Shown here: positions 42,005 through 50,711 of the stretch, piece by piece
Layout of the letters: each line of letters opens with the position of its first letter
Position numbering within the stretch: the stretch's first letter is position 1
DNA from: Chthonomonadia bacterium
Lineage (GTDB): Bacteria; Armatimonadota; HRBIN16
Direction of reading: 5' to 3'
Length of the DNA stretch: 64,000 bases
Assembly: GCA_013314755.1 (NCBI GenBank)
Contig: JABUFA010000004.1
Location: 1 to 64,000, forward strand
Notes under the pieces: generated by a model
Database searches by the model: none
What the model saw: only the letters and a program-made list of their open reading frames with translations
What the model was told of the DNA's origin: nothing
Translations under genes and position numbers: made by a program

Positions 42005-45000
42005 ATGAAACCATCGCTAACGGTATGGACATCGCCTGCGCTGGGGGGCAAAACCCGGCAGTGCATCCAGACCTGCCTGCAGGAGGGCGAGCGGGCGCGG
42101 CTGGTGCTACCTTCGGAACTGCAGGCTCAGATGGCGCGCGCCATCCTCATGGCGGAAGGGATGCCTCCCGCCACAGCCGACACGGTAGCCCGCAGCTTTC
42201 ATGCCTTCGCGCTGGAGGTTGCCTCGACGGCGCGTGACGTACATCCCGTGCCGACACACCTGCGCTGGTGGTTTCTGCAGGAGGCTGTTCAGGCGTTAGG
42301 GGAGGCGCACGACGCGCTGAAACGCACCATGGAGCGCGAGGGAATGCTGACGTTGTTATCTTCCTGGGCGCGGGAGATGGCTCGCGAAGCCGTCTCCGCC
42401 GAGATGCTGGAGAGTCTGGTGAACTGCTCGGAGGAGGCGGAAAAAGTCTCCGTGCTGGCGCAGATATGGCGGTACTATCGTCACTTGCTTGAAGCCGGGG
42501 GCTGGCACGAAGAGGAGGACGTCTACCTGCTCGCGAGTCAGGCACTGCGCGACCCGGCATCTCGCAAGCGTCTGCCCCGGCGGGTTTTGCTGGACGGGTT
42601 TTCGCGCTTCAGCGGAACGGAGGTGCATTTGCTACGTGCCCTGGCGGAGGCGGGTTGCGAGGTGATTGTGACGCTATGCTGGGATGCGCAACGCCCCGCC
42701 CTGTTTGAAAGCACCTCCGCTACCATGAAGTGGCTGGAAGAACACTTTCAGTTGAAGCAGGTGCCGATTTCTGCACCCGCCGACGAGAGGGTGGCTCCCG
42801 CTATCAGGCACATTGCAGTGCACCTGTTCGCTCCCTCTCCGCACCTGGCGGAATCCTCCCAACAGACGCCCGCTGTGGAGATATGGGAAGCCCCACACCT
42901 GCTTGCCGAGGTGGAGATGGTTGCTCGCGATATTGTACGCCTGCATCGTACCGGCATGGCGTGGGGCGAGATAGCGGTACTGTGTCGCAACATCGCCAGC
43001 ATCCTGCCCACCGTAGAGGCGATATTTGAACAGTTTGGCATCCCCACACAGAGCTTTGAGACACGCACTCTGGGCGAACATCCGTTGGTGCGTGCGCTGG
43101 TCGAACTGATGCGCCTGAACGCAGACGACTATCCCCGCGATAGCATCCTGCGCTGGCTGAAGAGCGGCTACCTGCCGATAGGTGTGCTGGAAGTGGACCA
43201 CCTGCGCCTGCTGGCGGTGCGACGGGGGGTGCGAAGCGGCGCCTCCGGCTGGCTCCATCTTGCCAACGAGATGGAACGCGAAGGCAATCCGACCGCCGCG
43301 CTGTTGCGCACTCTGATCGAGTGCACGCAAGCCATTTCCCAATGCACGACGCCTCAGCAATGGCTGGACGAGCTTCAGAAAGGATTGAACCGCATGGGCT
43401 TTGGGCAAACATCCGGGGGCGACACAACAGAAGTTGAGGACGTGCTGGCACAGGCAATGGAGGTTGCCCAGCAGGTAACATCCCTGCTTGGCAGAGAGGC
43501 GGGAGGAACCCCTGAACGATGGGCGGAGATGGTCACGCGCGCCTGGGCGATAACACCGCGAAGACAGACGCAGAGCCTGCGCAACGTCGTGTGGCTGCTG
43601 GAAGCCGCCAGAAGCCGCCCCCTGAGCCCTCGCGTGGCTTTCATCATGGGCATGCAGGAGGGGCGATTCCCCAGACGCATAACCGAAGACGCCTTCCTGC
43701 GCGATGAGGAACGCCGCTGGCTTAATGCCAGCAACGCCGCAACTCTGCAGACCACCGCAGACCAATCGGCGATGGAGCGGTTCGCCTTCTATCAATGCGT
43801 GACCTGCGCCCGGCAAAGAGTGGTGCTGACCTACTCACGTATCGAAGGAGACCATGACGCGCAGTCCTCGTTCTATCTACGTGCCCTGCGCGAGCTGTTT
43901 CCCAGCGACGGCATCATCCAGCGCAGTCTGCGTCTGAGCGACATCACCGCCCCGCTATCGCAAACGATAGACGAGAACGACCTAGAGCGCACTCTGGTGG
44001 ACTCGCTGTTTGACCGTGACCCCCACACGCGCAGACCGATGGACGAACAGGAACGCCGGCAGACCGCCGAGACCGTGAAAAGGTGGCTGGAGCAGTATCC
44101 CGACAGATGCCGGCGGTGGTGGCGGTGGCGCTACCTGCCCGATTTCCCTCGCCTGAGTGCTCCTCCCCGACAAATCGGCACCAGAGCCTACTCTGCCACC
44201 GAACTGGAGGACCTGCAACAGTGCCCCTTCCGCCACTTTGTGCGCTGGGAGATGAAACTGCGTCCCGAACGCACACACTACACTGCCGGACAGGGAAGGT
44301 GGCTTCACGCCATCCTGCACCACCGCCGACGCCAGCCCGAAAAGCCGTTAGAGCAAATCCTGCAGGAGGTGGCTCAGCAACATCCGATAGACCGCCCCGC
44401 TGGCGAACAGCATCTGCTGATACAGCAGGTCGAGGACATGGTACGCTCGGTGCTGGAGCGCGAGGAGACCATCTACACCGGCTTCGGCTTGCAGACGCTG
44501 TTGACGGAAGCGGTGTTCGGTCCCGCTGTGGACGAAGAGGATGAACGCGCCGAAGAGGCGAAGTCCCCTCTGCGCATGATTCTGCCCGACCAGCGCCAGA
44601 TGCTCATCTGCGGCAGGATAGACCGGGTGGACATCTGCCCGCAAACGGGCGCGGCGGTGCTTGTGGACTACAAGCGCGACCTGCCCGATAGATGGTGGCA
44701 GAGTATTCAGGCAGGCGAAGACCTGCAGACGGTGCTGTACACCGCCGCGTTGAGGCAGGTGTGGAAGCTCAAGCCAGCGGCGGTAGCGCTGGACAGTGCG
44801 CTGGACGGCAAGCGATGCCGGGTGCTGTTCACGGACAACGCCAGCGAGGACCTGCTGCGCCGACTGAACACAAAGCCGGAAGAGGGCTACGGAGTGGTTC
44901 AACGGGTACACAAAGAACGCTGGAGGGCTATCGAGCAAAACGCCGTGCGCAAAGTGCAGGCACTGCTGGACCGACTGCTTGCGGGCGATATTTCCCCCAC

Positions 45001-45115
45001 GCCCGGCGACCATTGCAAGGTGTGCGAGTACAGAGGACTGTGTCGCGTGGTCGTTCAGCAGGGTACCAGTCAACCTGTGCATGATGGCGAGCCTTACCCC
45101 GCTGATAACCTGTAA
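42005..45115 (+). CDS. AddB-like PD-(D/E)XK nuclease
   Basis: Encodes 1036 residues. The C-terminal nuclease domain has GRIDRVDICPQTGAAVLVDY followed by Lys, the D-x-D...DYK active site. The iron-sulfur ligands of AddB are in place: Cys in LQQCPFRHFVRWEMKLRP and a C-x2-C-x5-C near the end (CKVCEYRGLC). The N-terminal helicase part is degenerate: SPALGGKTRQC keeps GKT but lacks the first glycine of Walker A. AddB works with AddA to process broken DNA ends; no addA is next to it. RBS is weak (GGGAAAAGAG). Length is slightly short for AddB (about 1150). Confidence 0.8.
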   Translation: MKPSLTVWTSPALGGKTRQCIQTCLQEGERARLVLPSELQAQMARAILMAEGMPPATADTVARSFHAFALEVASTARDVHPVPTHLRWWFLQEAVQALGEAHDALKRTMEREGMLTLLSSWAREMAREAVSAEMLESLVNCSEEAEKVSVLAQIWRYYRHLLEAGGWHEEEDVYLLASQALRDPASRKRLPRRVLLDGFSRFSGTEVHLLRALAEAGCEVIVTLCWDAQRPALFESTSATMKWLEEHFQLKQVPISAPADERVAPAIRHIAVHLFAPSPHLAESSQQTPAVEIWEAPHLLAEVEMVARDIVRLHRTGMAWGEIAVLCRNIASILPTVEAIFEQFGIPTQSFETRTLGEHPLVRALVELMRLNADDYPRDSILRWLKSGYLPIGVLEVDHLRLLAVRRGVRSGASGWLHLANEMEREGNPTAALLRTLIECTQAISQCTTPQQWLDELQKGLNRMGFGQTSGGDTTEVEDVLAQAMEVAQQVTSLLGREAGGTPERWAEMVTRAWAITPRRQTQSLRNVVWLLEAARSRPLSPRVAFIMGMQEGRFPRRITEDAFLRDEERRWLNASNAATLQTTADQSAMERFAFYQCVTCARQRVVLTYSRIEGDHDAQSSFYLRALRELFPSDGIIQRSLRLSDITAPLSQTIDENDLERTLVDSLFDRDPHTRRPMDEQERRQTAETVKRWLEQYPDRCRRWWRWRYLPDFPRLSAPPRQIGTRAYSATELEDLQQCPFRHFVRWEMKLRPERTHYTAGQGRWLHAILHHRRRQPEKPLEQILQEVAQQHPIDRPAGEQHLLIQQVEDMVRSVLEREETIYTGFGLQTLLTEAVFGPAVDEEDERAEEAKSPLRMILPDQRQMLICGRIDRVDICPQTGAAVLVDYKRDLPDRWWQSIQAGEDLQTVLYTAALRQVWKLKPAAVALDSALDGKRCRVLFTDNASEDLLRRLNTKPEEGYGVVQRVHKERWRAIEQNAVRKVQALLDRLLAGDISPTPGDHCKVCEYRGLCRVVVQQGTSQPVHDGEPYPADNL

Positions 45116-45253
45116 CCCTTACCAGTTTTTACCCGTGTTTTTGCCAGACACTGTATAGATTACGGACACGTGTGGAACAACCTCTGTGAGAACCCTCCTC
45201 CCAAGGTACTGTACTCTAACTCTGGTGTCCGCCGCGCCCGCGGCGTTTTAATA

Positions 45254-45285
45254 GGCACAGGCAAAACGCCTGTGCCATTTGCTTT
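45254..45285 (+). terminator. terminator after the AddB-like gene
   Basis: GGCACAGGC (45254-45262) pairs with GCCTGTGCC (45268-45276), then ATTTGCTTTTT. A second GC palindrome (CCGCGCCCGCGG) lies just upstream. The remainder of 45116-45314 shows no gene. Confidence 0.7.
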
Positions 45286-45314
45286 TTGCGGGACGAGAGC
45301 GAACCAGAGCACCA

Positions 45315-45707
45315 TCAATGCGCAAAATGCGCGTCACACCAGGTCACCACCTTTTCGGCATCCGTCACAGCCTGCTGAGCTTCGGCTTCCGTGTAATAGC
45401 GACGTGGGGGTCCCGCAGGATGCGCGTCCGGGCATCTGGTGGCGATGTGATGCCTGTCCAACCGTCGCGCGGCTTCCAGCAACTCCGAGGGAGCAGCCTC
45501 ATACTCCTCGCTTAGTGCCTCCAGCAAATCCAGCACCGAGTGCCCCCAGGCAACCGCTCCGTGAAGCATGTGAACCGCCTTTACCGCCTTCTCCGCCGAT
45601 TGCTGAGCAGCAAAACATGCCCAGTCGTAATCGCCAATCACAATGCCCTTGCGGGCGTGTTCCAGGTCAAACTTTGCCTGTTGCATCCAGTCCCGGCTGC
45701 GGTTCAA
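45315..45707 (-). CDS. HEPN-domain protein
   Basis: Encodes 130 residues if the TTG at 45707 is used; it gives MNRSRDWMQQAKFDLEHA, the family's usual beginning, and follows GGAGG by eight bases. The ATG at 45686 would remove conserved residues. Helical throughout: YDWACFAAQQSAEKAVKAVH and the HEPN end motif RHHIATRCPDAHPAGPP with YYTEAEAQQAV. HEPN proteins are RNases or scaffold partners, often toxins paired with a nucleotidyltransferase (MNT). No MNT gene is adjacent, so it is a solitary HEPN. Last gene of the pilT-containing operon, 19 bases after the TIGR03790 gene. Confidence 0.8.
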   Translation of the reverse strand: MNRSRDWMQQAKFDLEHARKGIVIGDYDWACFAAQQSAEKAVKAVHMLHGAVAWGHSVLDLLEALSEEYEAAPSELLEAARRLDRHHIATRCPDAHPAGPPRRYYTEAEAQQAVTDAEKVVTWCDAHFAH

Positions 45708-45726
45708 TCCTCTCCCCTCCTTCGCG

Positions 45727-46719
45727 TCAGGCGTAAGGAGCACATAGAGGGTCGCCAACCACCATGTCCTTCCAGAACAGGTAGGGTGTCGCCATCCAGA
45801 AGCTCTCGGCAAGAGTATAGCCGTCTGTGTAGCGGTCAAACAGGATGTCGGCGCGGCAGAGGGCGTCGGCGTACGGCTCGGAGACGTAGCCCTTCACACC
45901 GGTCACCCCGACACGGATCAGGTCGGCAATCAGCGACTGTCCCCTGTCCGTGGGCAGGAAGGTGCGTGCGCTGGTGGAGACGGCGGTCTCGGCAATCGCG
46001 CCCGGAAGGAAGGTGTTGCTGAGGTAAAGCTCCTTTTTGAACTGCGGGTCGTTACTGCCCCAGGAGTAGTAGCCCATCAGCCCCTTCTGGTTGCCGATAA
46101 AATCCTTTGTATCGTCCAGCAGGACGCGCAGTTTTTTGCGTTTCAGAATCTCCGCGGCGCGGCGCATGGCTTCGTTCACCTCACCGTAGGCACTGCGCTG
46201 GTGCGAAGGGCTGATGTCCAGCAGGAACAGTCCATCCGCCCGACGTGCCTTCAGCGCGCGTTCCAGCAATGCACCCGCCTCGCCGAAAGTGTAGCCATCC
46301 AGTCGGCTCACCAGGTACAGCCCCCCGTAGCGTGCGGATGAGAAGGGTTCCCGCTTCCCAAAGTACGGGTTGCGACTGCGCGGCGCCACCGACAGATTCA
46401 TGCACATCAGCAGGCTATCCACCGAGTAGCCACGCTGAGCGGTCTTAATCGGCACGCCCTTGACCACCAGCAGAAAGTGTACCTTTTCGTTGAGATTGCG
46501 CTCGCGCATGGCTTTGCGCACCGGCGACTGGATATCGGTCAGGTAATCACCTTCGGGGATACTTTCGGAGGAGGTGCACTGCAGAAGGATGAGGTGCTCC
46601 TCGGGCACCGCCCGGTCGCGGCAATACTGTCGCGCCAGCTTCTCGGATTCGGGCACCGCCTTATTGGCGATAACCGCTACCCGATGACCGGACGGATTTG
46701 CCAGAGGCTGATACGGCAT
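45727..46719 (-). CDS. TIGR03790 family protein
   Basis: Encodes 330 residues from ATG 46719 (MPYQPLANPSGHRVAVIANK), preceded by AAGGAG. Matches TIGR03790-type proteins: VIANKAVPESEKLARQYCRD near the start, LLVVKGVPIKT, GLYLVSRLDGYTF, LMGYYSWGSND and GVTGVKGYVSEPYAD. The family occurs in Acidobacteria, Planctomycetes and relatives; no function is known, although the fold looks like caspase/gingipain-related. The frame is open to 46773 but that overlaps pilT. Here it has no signal peptide. Confidence 0.75.
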   Translation of the reverse strand: MPYQPLANPSGHRVAVIANKAVPESEKLARQYCRDRAVPEEHLILLQCTSSESIPEGDYLTDIQSPVRKAMRERNLNEKVHFLLVVKGVPIKTAQRGYSVDSLLMCMNLSVAPRSRNPYFGKREPFSSARYGGLYLVSRLDGYTFGEAGALLERALKARRADGLFLLDISPSHQRSAYGEVNEAMRRAAEILKRKKLRVLLDDTKDFIGNQKGLMGYYSWGSNDPQFKKELYLSNTFLPGAIAETAVSTSARTFLPTDRGQSLIADLIRVGVTGVKGYVSEPYADALCRADILFDRYTDGYTLAESFWMATPYLFWKDMVVGDPLCAPYA

Positions 46720-46732
46720 GGTGTGTACTCCT

Positions 46733-47863
46733 TCAGCTTCCCATCGCCCGCGCACCCGCCATGCTGGGCGCACCAGAGGGCTGTGGCGTCTGCGGCTGTT
46801 CTATTCCCAGCAGGGCATTGAACTCTTTGATATCCTTTGCCTTCGAAAGGGCTTCTTCGTAGGTGACGATGCCGCGCTTCACCAGCGACGCCAGCGACTG
46901 GTCCAGAGTCATCATGCCCTGCTTGGTTCCCGTCTGAATCAGCGAGGTCAGCTGGAAGGTTTTTGCCTCACGGATCAGGTTGCGCACGGCAGAAGTGCCC
47001 ACCAGCACCTCAAACGCCGCCACTCGTCCCTTGCCGTCGGCGCGTTTGCACAGCGTCTGCGAAATCACGCCCACCAGGTTCACCGATAACTGCATGCGTA
47101 TCTGCTGTTGCTGGTAGAGCGGGAAGACGTCAATCACGCGGTCCACCGTCTGCACAGCGTCGGGCGTGTGCAGTGTGCCGAACACCAGGTGTCCCGTTTC
47201 CGCAGCGGTGATGGCGAGGTGAATGGTCTCCAGGTCGCGCATCTCGCCCACCAGAATCACGTCGGGGTCCTGGCGAAGCACGAACTTCAGCGCGTTGGCG
47301 AACGAGTGAGTATCGGTGTCCAGCTCGCGCTGGTTCACCAGCGCCACCTTTGGCTCATGCACGAACTCTATGGGGTCTTCAACGGTAACAATATGTACCG
47401 GGAAGTTGCTGTTGATGTAGTGGAGCATCGCTGCCTGCGTGGTGGACTTGCCCGAGCCGGCAGGTCCCGTCACCAGCACCAGCCCGCGCGGTCTTTCGGC
47501 AAAGTAGCGGCAGACGGGCGGCAGGTTCAGTTCCTCCATCGTCTGGATACGGTAGGGAATGACGCGGAACGCCGCCTGCACGTTACCGCGCTGTTGGTAG
47601 ATATTGCCACGGAAACGCGACAGCCCGGGTACCTCGTAGGCGAAGTCCAGCTCCAGCTCCTTCTCAAAGCGTTCACGCTGTGCCGGCGAAATCACGCTGA
47701 AGCACAGATCGCGTACCTGTTCCGGGCTCAGCTTCCCGTATTCCTCCATCGGATACAGGTCGCCATAAATACGCACCATCGGATATTGATTCGCCTTCAG
47801 ATGCAGGTCGGAACCGTCTCTTTGCACCACTTTGGTCAGAAGTTCATCTACAGTAACGGTCAT
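46733..47863 (-). CDS. pilT: PilT-family retraction ATPase, paralogue 1
   Basis: Encodes 376 residues. N-terminal PAS-like part, then Walker A VTGPAGSGKSTTQ, Asp box VEDPIEFVHEP, Walker B LRQDPDVILVGEMRD and His box TAAETGHLVFGTLHT. The C-terminal SAVRNLIREAKT matches the AIRNLIRE motif needed for retraction in characterised PilT. The last 25 residues are a Pro/Ala/Gly tail. Starts as ATGA inside the methyltransferase stop, so they are translationally coupled. Powers retraction of type IV pili at the inner membrane. Confidence 0.93.
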   Translation of the reverse strand: MTVTVDELLTKVVQRDGSDLHLKANQYPMVRIYGDLYPMEEYGKLSPEQVRDLCFSVISPAQRERFEKELELDFAYEVPGLSRFRGNIYQQRGNVQAAFRVIPYRIQTMEELNLPPVCRYFAERPRGLVLVTGPAGSGKSTTQAAMLHYINSNFPVHIVTVEDPIEFVHEPKVALVNQRELDTDTHSFANALKFVLRQDPDVILVGEMRDLETIHLAITAAETGHLVFGTLHTPDAVQTVDRVIDVFPLYQQQQIRMQLSVNLVGVISQTLCKRADGKGRVAAFEVLVGTSAVRNLIREAKTFQLTSLIQTGTKQGMMTLDQSLASLVKRGIVTYEEALSKAKDIKEFNALLGIEQPQTPQPSGAPSMAGARAMGS

Positions 47864-48498
47864 GGTTCATCTCCCTCAAGTTGCTCTGGGTTTGGGATAC
47901 GCAAAAGTTTGCGCGAAACCGCTCGCGCCGGGGTGAACACAGGGTTCACGCGCTGGCGGTAGAAGGTGGCGATGGCGTTGACGCAGATGCCCGTCGCCAC
48001 TGCCACGTTCAGCGAGGTGGTCGCTCCGTAGAGCGGTATCGCCACGTGCTCTTCGCACTCCGCCAGCACATCGGGAGGCACACCGTGCAGTTCCTCCCCG
48101 ATAACCAGCGCGACAGGGAACCGCCATTCCATCCGCTCCAGCGGGATAGCCTGTTCGTCCAGATGCAGAGCCACAATGCTGTAGCCCTGTGCACGCAGAG
48201 CGCGGATCTCCTCCAGCGGGTATCCCCAGCGATGGGGCTGCCACTTCTCTGCGCCCACCGCGCCCGAGTAGTTCTTCTCGCGCCCGTCGCACCGGCTGAA
48301 CACCACCTCCTGCACTCGAAACGCCTCAGCGATGCGCAGGATGTTGCCGTGATTAATCTCCTTGTCTAGGTAACTGCACACAATGACCAGTGGCAGTCGA
48401 GGCAGGTGCGGCAGTCTTTCGCGCAAGCCGGGGTCGAGCTCCGGGCGTCCGCTGGCTTCCCATTCGCGGCGGATATGTTCGGGCACGGTCACGTTCAT
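47860..48498 (-). CDS. SpoU/TrmH-family RNA 2'-O-methyltransferase
   Basis: Encodes 212 residues of the SPOUT trefoil-knot class. Motif 1 is in YLDKEINHGNILRIAEAF (Asn-Gly-Asn-Ile-Leu-Arg type), motif 2 in PVALVIGEELHGVP and motif 3 in IPLYGATTSLNVAVATGI, forming the AdoMet-binding knot. It methylates ribose in tRNA or rRNA; the exact site cannot be told. It lies between two pilT genes, one base after pilT paralogue 2 and overlapping paralogue 1, an unusual setting for this enzyme. Confidence 0.9.
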   Translation of the reverse strand: MNVTVPEHIRREWEASGRPELDPGLRERLPHLPRLPLVIVCSYLDKEINHGNILRIAEAFRVQEVVFSRCDGREKNYSGAVGAEKWQPHRWGYPLEEIRALRAQGYSIVALHLDEQAIPLERMEWRFPVALVIGEELHGVPPDVLAECEEHVAIPLYGATTSLNVAVATGICVNAIATFYRQRVNPVFTPARAVSRKLLRIPNPEQLEGDEP

Positions 48499-48499
48499 C

Positions 48500-49576
48500 C
48501 TATACCTGGGCTCCTGCCATCATGCGCTGGGCGCGCTGTTCGAAGTCTCGCGGGTTCGACGCTTTGGCGATGGCGTCTTCGAAGTCCACCAGCCCTTTGC
48601 GCACGAGGTTCAGCAGGCAGCTGTCCAGCGTCTGCATGCCGTACTCTGCGCCCGTCTGGATGTCCATATACAGCTGGTGCGTTTTGCCCTCGCGGATCAG
48701 GTTGCGCACCGAAGGGGTCGCCACCATCAGTTCGAAGGCGGCAACGCGCCCTGTGCCCTGCGCATTGGGCAAAAGCGTCTGCGAGAGCACGCCCACCAGC
48801 ACCACCGACAACTGCATCCGTATCTGCTGTTGCTGTTCAGGGGGGAACACGTCCACGATACGGTCAATCGTCTGCGGAGCGTCCTGGGTGTGCACGGTGG
48901 ACATCACCAGGTGTCCCGTTTCCGCAGCAGTGATGGCGAGATGGATGGTCTCCAGGTCTCGCATCTCCCCAACGAGGATGACGTCGGGGTTCTGGCGCAT
49001 CACGTGGCGCAGGGCATCGGCGAAGGAGTGGGTGTCCACTCCCAGCTCGCGCTGGTTGATGATGGACAGCTTGTCGTGATGCATATACTCAATCGGGTCT
49101 TCAATGGTCATGATGTGACAGCGTTTGTGCGTGTTGATATGGTCGATCATCGCCGCCAGCGAGGTGGATTTGCCCGAACCGGTGGGACCGGTCACGAGGA
49201 ACAGTCCTCGCGGGCGCATCGCCAGGTCTTTCACCGCCGGGGGCATCATCAGCTCGTCGATGGTGCGGATGCGGAAGGGAATCAACCGCAGCGCCGCTCC
49301 CACGCACCGCTGTTGCCAGAACATGTTCACGCGGAATCGCGCCAGCCCCGGCACCTCGTACGAGAGGTCCAGCTCCTTATCGCGCTCGAACCTCTGCTTG
49401 CGCTCCTCATTCAGGATGGCATACAGCAGGTTCTTCACGTCCTCGGCGGTGAGCCGCGGCAGGTCGGTGCGTTTCAGGTCGCCGTGAATGCGCAGGATGG
49501 GTGGTTCGCCTGCGCGCAGGTGCAGGTCCGATGCATCGCGCTGCACCACCATTCGCAACAGGTCGTCTATGTGCAT
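48500..49576 (-). CDS. pilT: PilT-family retraction ATPase, paralogue 2
   Basis: Encodes 358 residues. Walker A VTGPTGSGKSTSL, Asp box IEDPIEYMHHDK, Walker B MRQNPDVILVGEMRD and His box TAAETGHLVMSTVHT; PSVRNLIREGKT matches the AIRNLIRE retraction motif. The first half (MHIDDLLRMVVQRDASDLHL) is close to the N-terminus of paralogue 1. It begins 72 bases after paralogue 3, the longest gap within the operon; 49577-49647 shows only a short GC-rich palindromic stretch. Confidence 0.93.
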   Translation of the reverse strand: MHIDDLLRMVVQRDASDLHLRAGEPPILRIHGDLKRTDLPRLTAEDVKNLLYAILNEERKQRFERDKELDLSYEVPGLARFRVNMFWQQRCVGAALRLIPFRIRTIDELMMPPAVKDLAMRPRGLFLVTGPTGSGKSTSLAAMIDHINTHKRCHIMTIEDPIEYMHHDKLSIINQRELGVDTHSFADALRHVMRQNPDVILVGEMRDLETIHLAITAAETGHLVMSTVHTQDAPQTIDRIVDVFPPEQQQQIRMQLSVVLVGVLSQTLLPNAQGTGRVAAFELMVATPSVRNLIREGKTHQLYMDIQTGAEYGMQTLDSCLLNLVRKGLVDFEDAIAKASNPRDFEQRAQRMMAGAQV

Positions 49577-49647
49577 GTGCTGTATCTTCCTCCATTGGTC
49601 AGCAGAATATGCGTGCGCAGGCGCAAGCCTGCAGAAACTTCTCTACC

Positions 49648-50706
49648 TCATCGTCTCAGCATCTGTCGCAGCTCGGTCAGGTTGCCTGCGTACGCCAGCG
49701 CATCCTCCTCCGTAATCAGCCCCTGTTTGTAGTACTTGTACAGGCACTGGTTCATCGTCTGCATTCCCCAGAACTGTCCTTCCTCAATCGCCGAGTAGAT
49801 TTGTCCCACGCGCCCTTCTTCGATTAGCTTGGCGATGGTGGGCGTGGAAATCATCACCTCTACCGCGGCGATGCGTCCACTGCCGTCTTTCAGGGGCACC
49901 AGTTTCTGCGAGATGATGCCTCGCAGGGAGTTGGACAGGCGCATACAAATCTGGGGTTTATCGTGGGGTGGGAACATGTTGATGATGCGGTCCATCGTCT
50001 CCGCCGCGCTGGGGGTGTGCACCGTCGAGAAGACCAGGTGTCCGGTTTCCGCTGCCTGCAGGGCGACATGCATGGTCTCGATGTCGCGCATCTCTCCAAT
50101 CAGGATAACGTCTGGGCTTTCGCGCACCACGTATTTCAGCGCGTCGCTGAAGCTGTCGGTGTCGATGCCCACCTCGCGCTGGCTGACGATAGCCAGCTTG
50201 TCCGGGTGAACGAACTCAATGGGGTCCTCAATGGTGACGATGTGACACCGCCGGGTGCTGTTGATGAGGTCAATCATCGCCGCCAGGGTGGTGGACTTTC
50301 CACAGCCTGTCGGACCGGTAACCAGCACCAGCCCCTGTCGCTGTTTGGCGAGCTCGGCAACGGCTGGAGGCATTTTGAGCTCTTCCAGCGTGTAGATGTT
50401 CAGCGGGATGAGACGGCAGACCATCGCGATACTGCCGCGCTGTTGATAGATGTTGGCACGCACGCGGGTGATGCCCTCTATGGTGAAGGCGAGGTCCAGC
50501 TCGTGGCGGTGCTCGAACCGCCCAATTTGCTCGTGCGTCATCACGCTGTACGCCAGGTTGCGCGTGTCATCCGCCGAGAGCGGCGGCATGTCCATCGGCT
50601 GAATCTTGCCGTGCACGCGCAGGGTCGGCGGAGTGTTCTCTTTAATAAACAGGTCCGACGCCTTAACCGACGCACCGTAGCGCAGTAACTCGCTCAGTTC
50701 CAGCAT
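49648..50706 (-). CDS. PilT/PilU-family ATPase, paralogue 3
   Basis: Encodes 352 residues. Walker A VTGPTGCGKSTTL, Asp box IEDPIEFVHPDK, Walker B VRESPDVILIGEMRD and His box QAAETGHLVFSTVHT are intact. The segment matching AIRNLIRE is PTIAKLIEEGRV, so the conserved Arg-Asn is lost; this fits a PilU-like accessory motor better than PilT itself. Five bases follow the stop of the signal-peptide protein gene. It is the most divergent of the three. Confidence 0.9.
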   Translation of the reverse strand: MLELSELLRYGASVKASDLFIKENTPPTLRVHGKIQPMDMPPLSADDTRNLAYSVMTHEQIGRFEHRHELDLAFTIEGITRVRANIYQQRGSIAMVCRLIPLNIYTLEELKMPPAVAELAKQRQGLVLVTGPTGCGKSTTLAAMIDLINSTRRCHIVTIEDPIEFVHPDKLAIVSQREVGIDTDSFSDALKYVVRESPDVILIGEMRDIETMHVALQAAETGHLVFSTVHTPSAAETMDRIINMFPPHDKPQICMRLSNSLRGIISQKLVPLKDGSGRIAAVEVMISTPTIAKLIEEGRVGQIYSAIEEGQFWGMQTMNQCLYKYYKQGLITEEDALAYAGNLTELRQMLRR

Positions 50707-50711
50707 GAACG

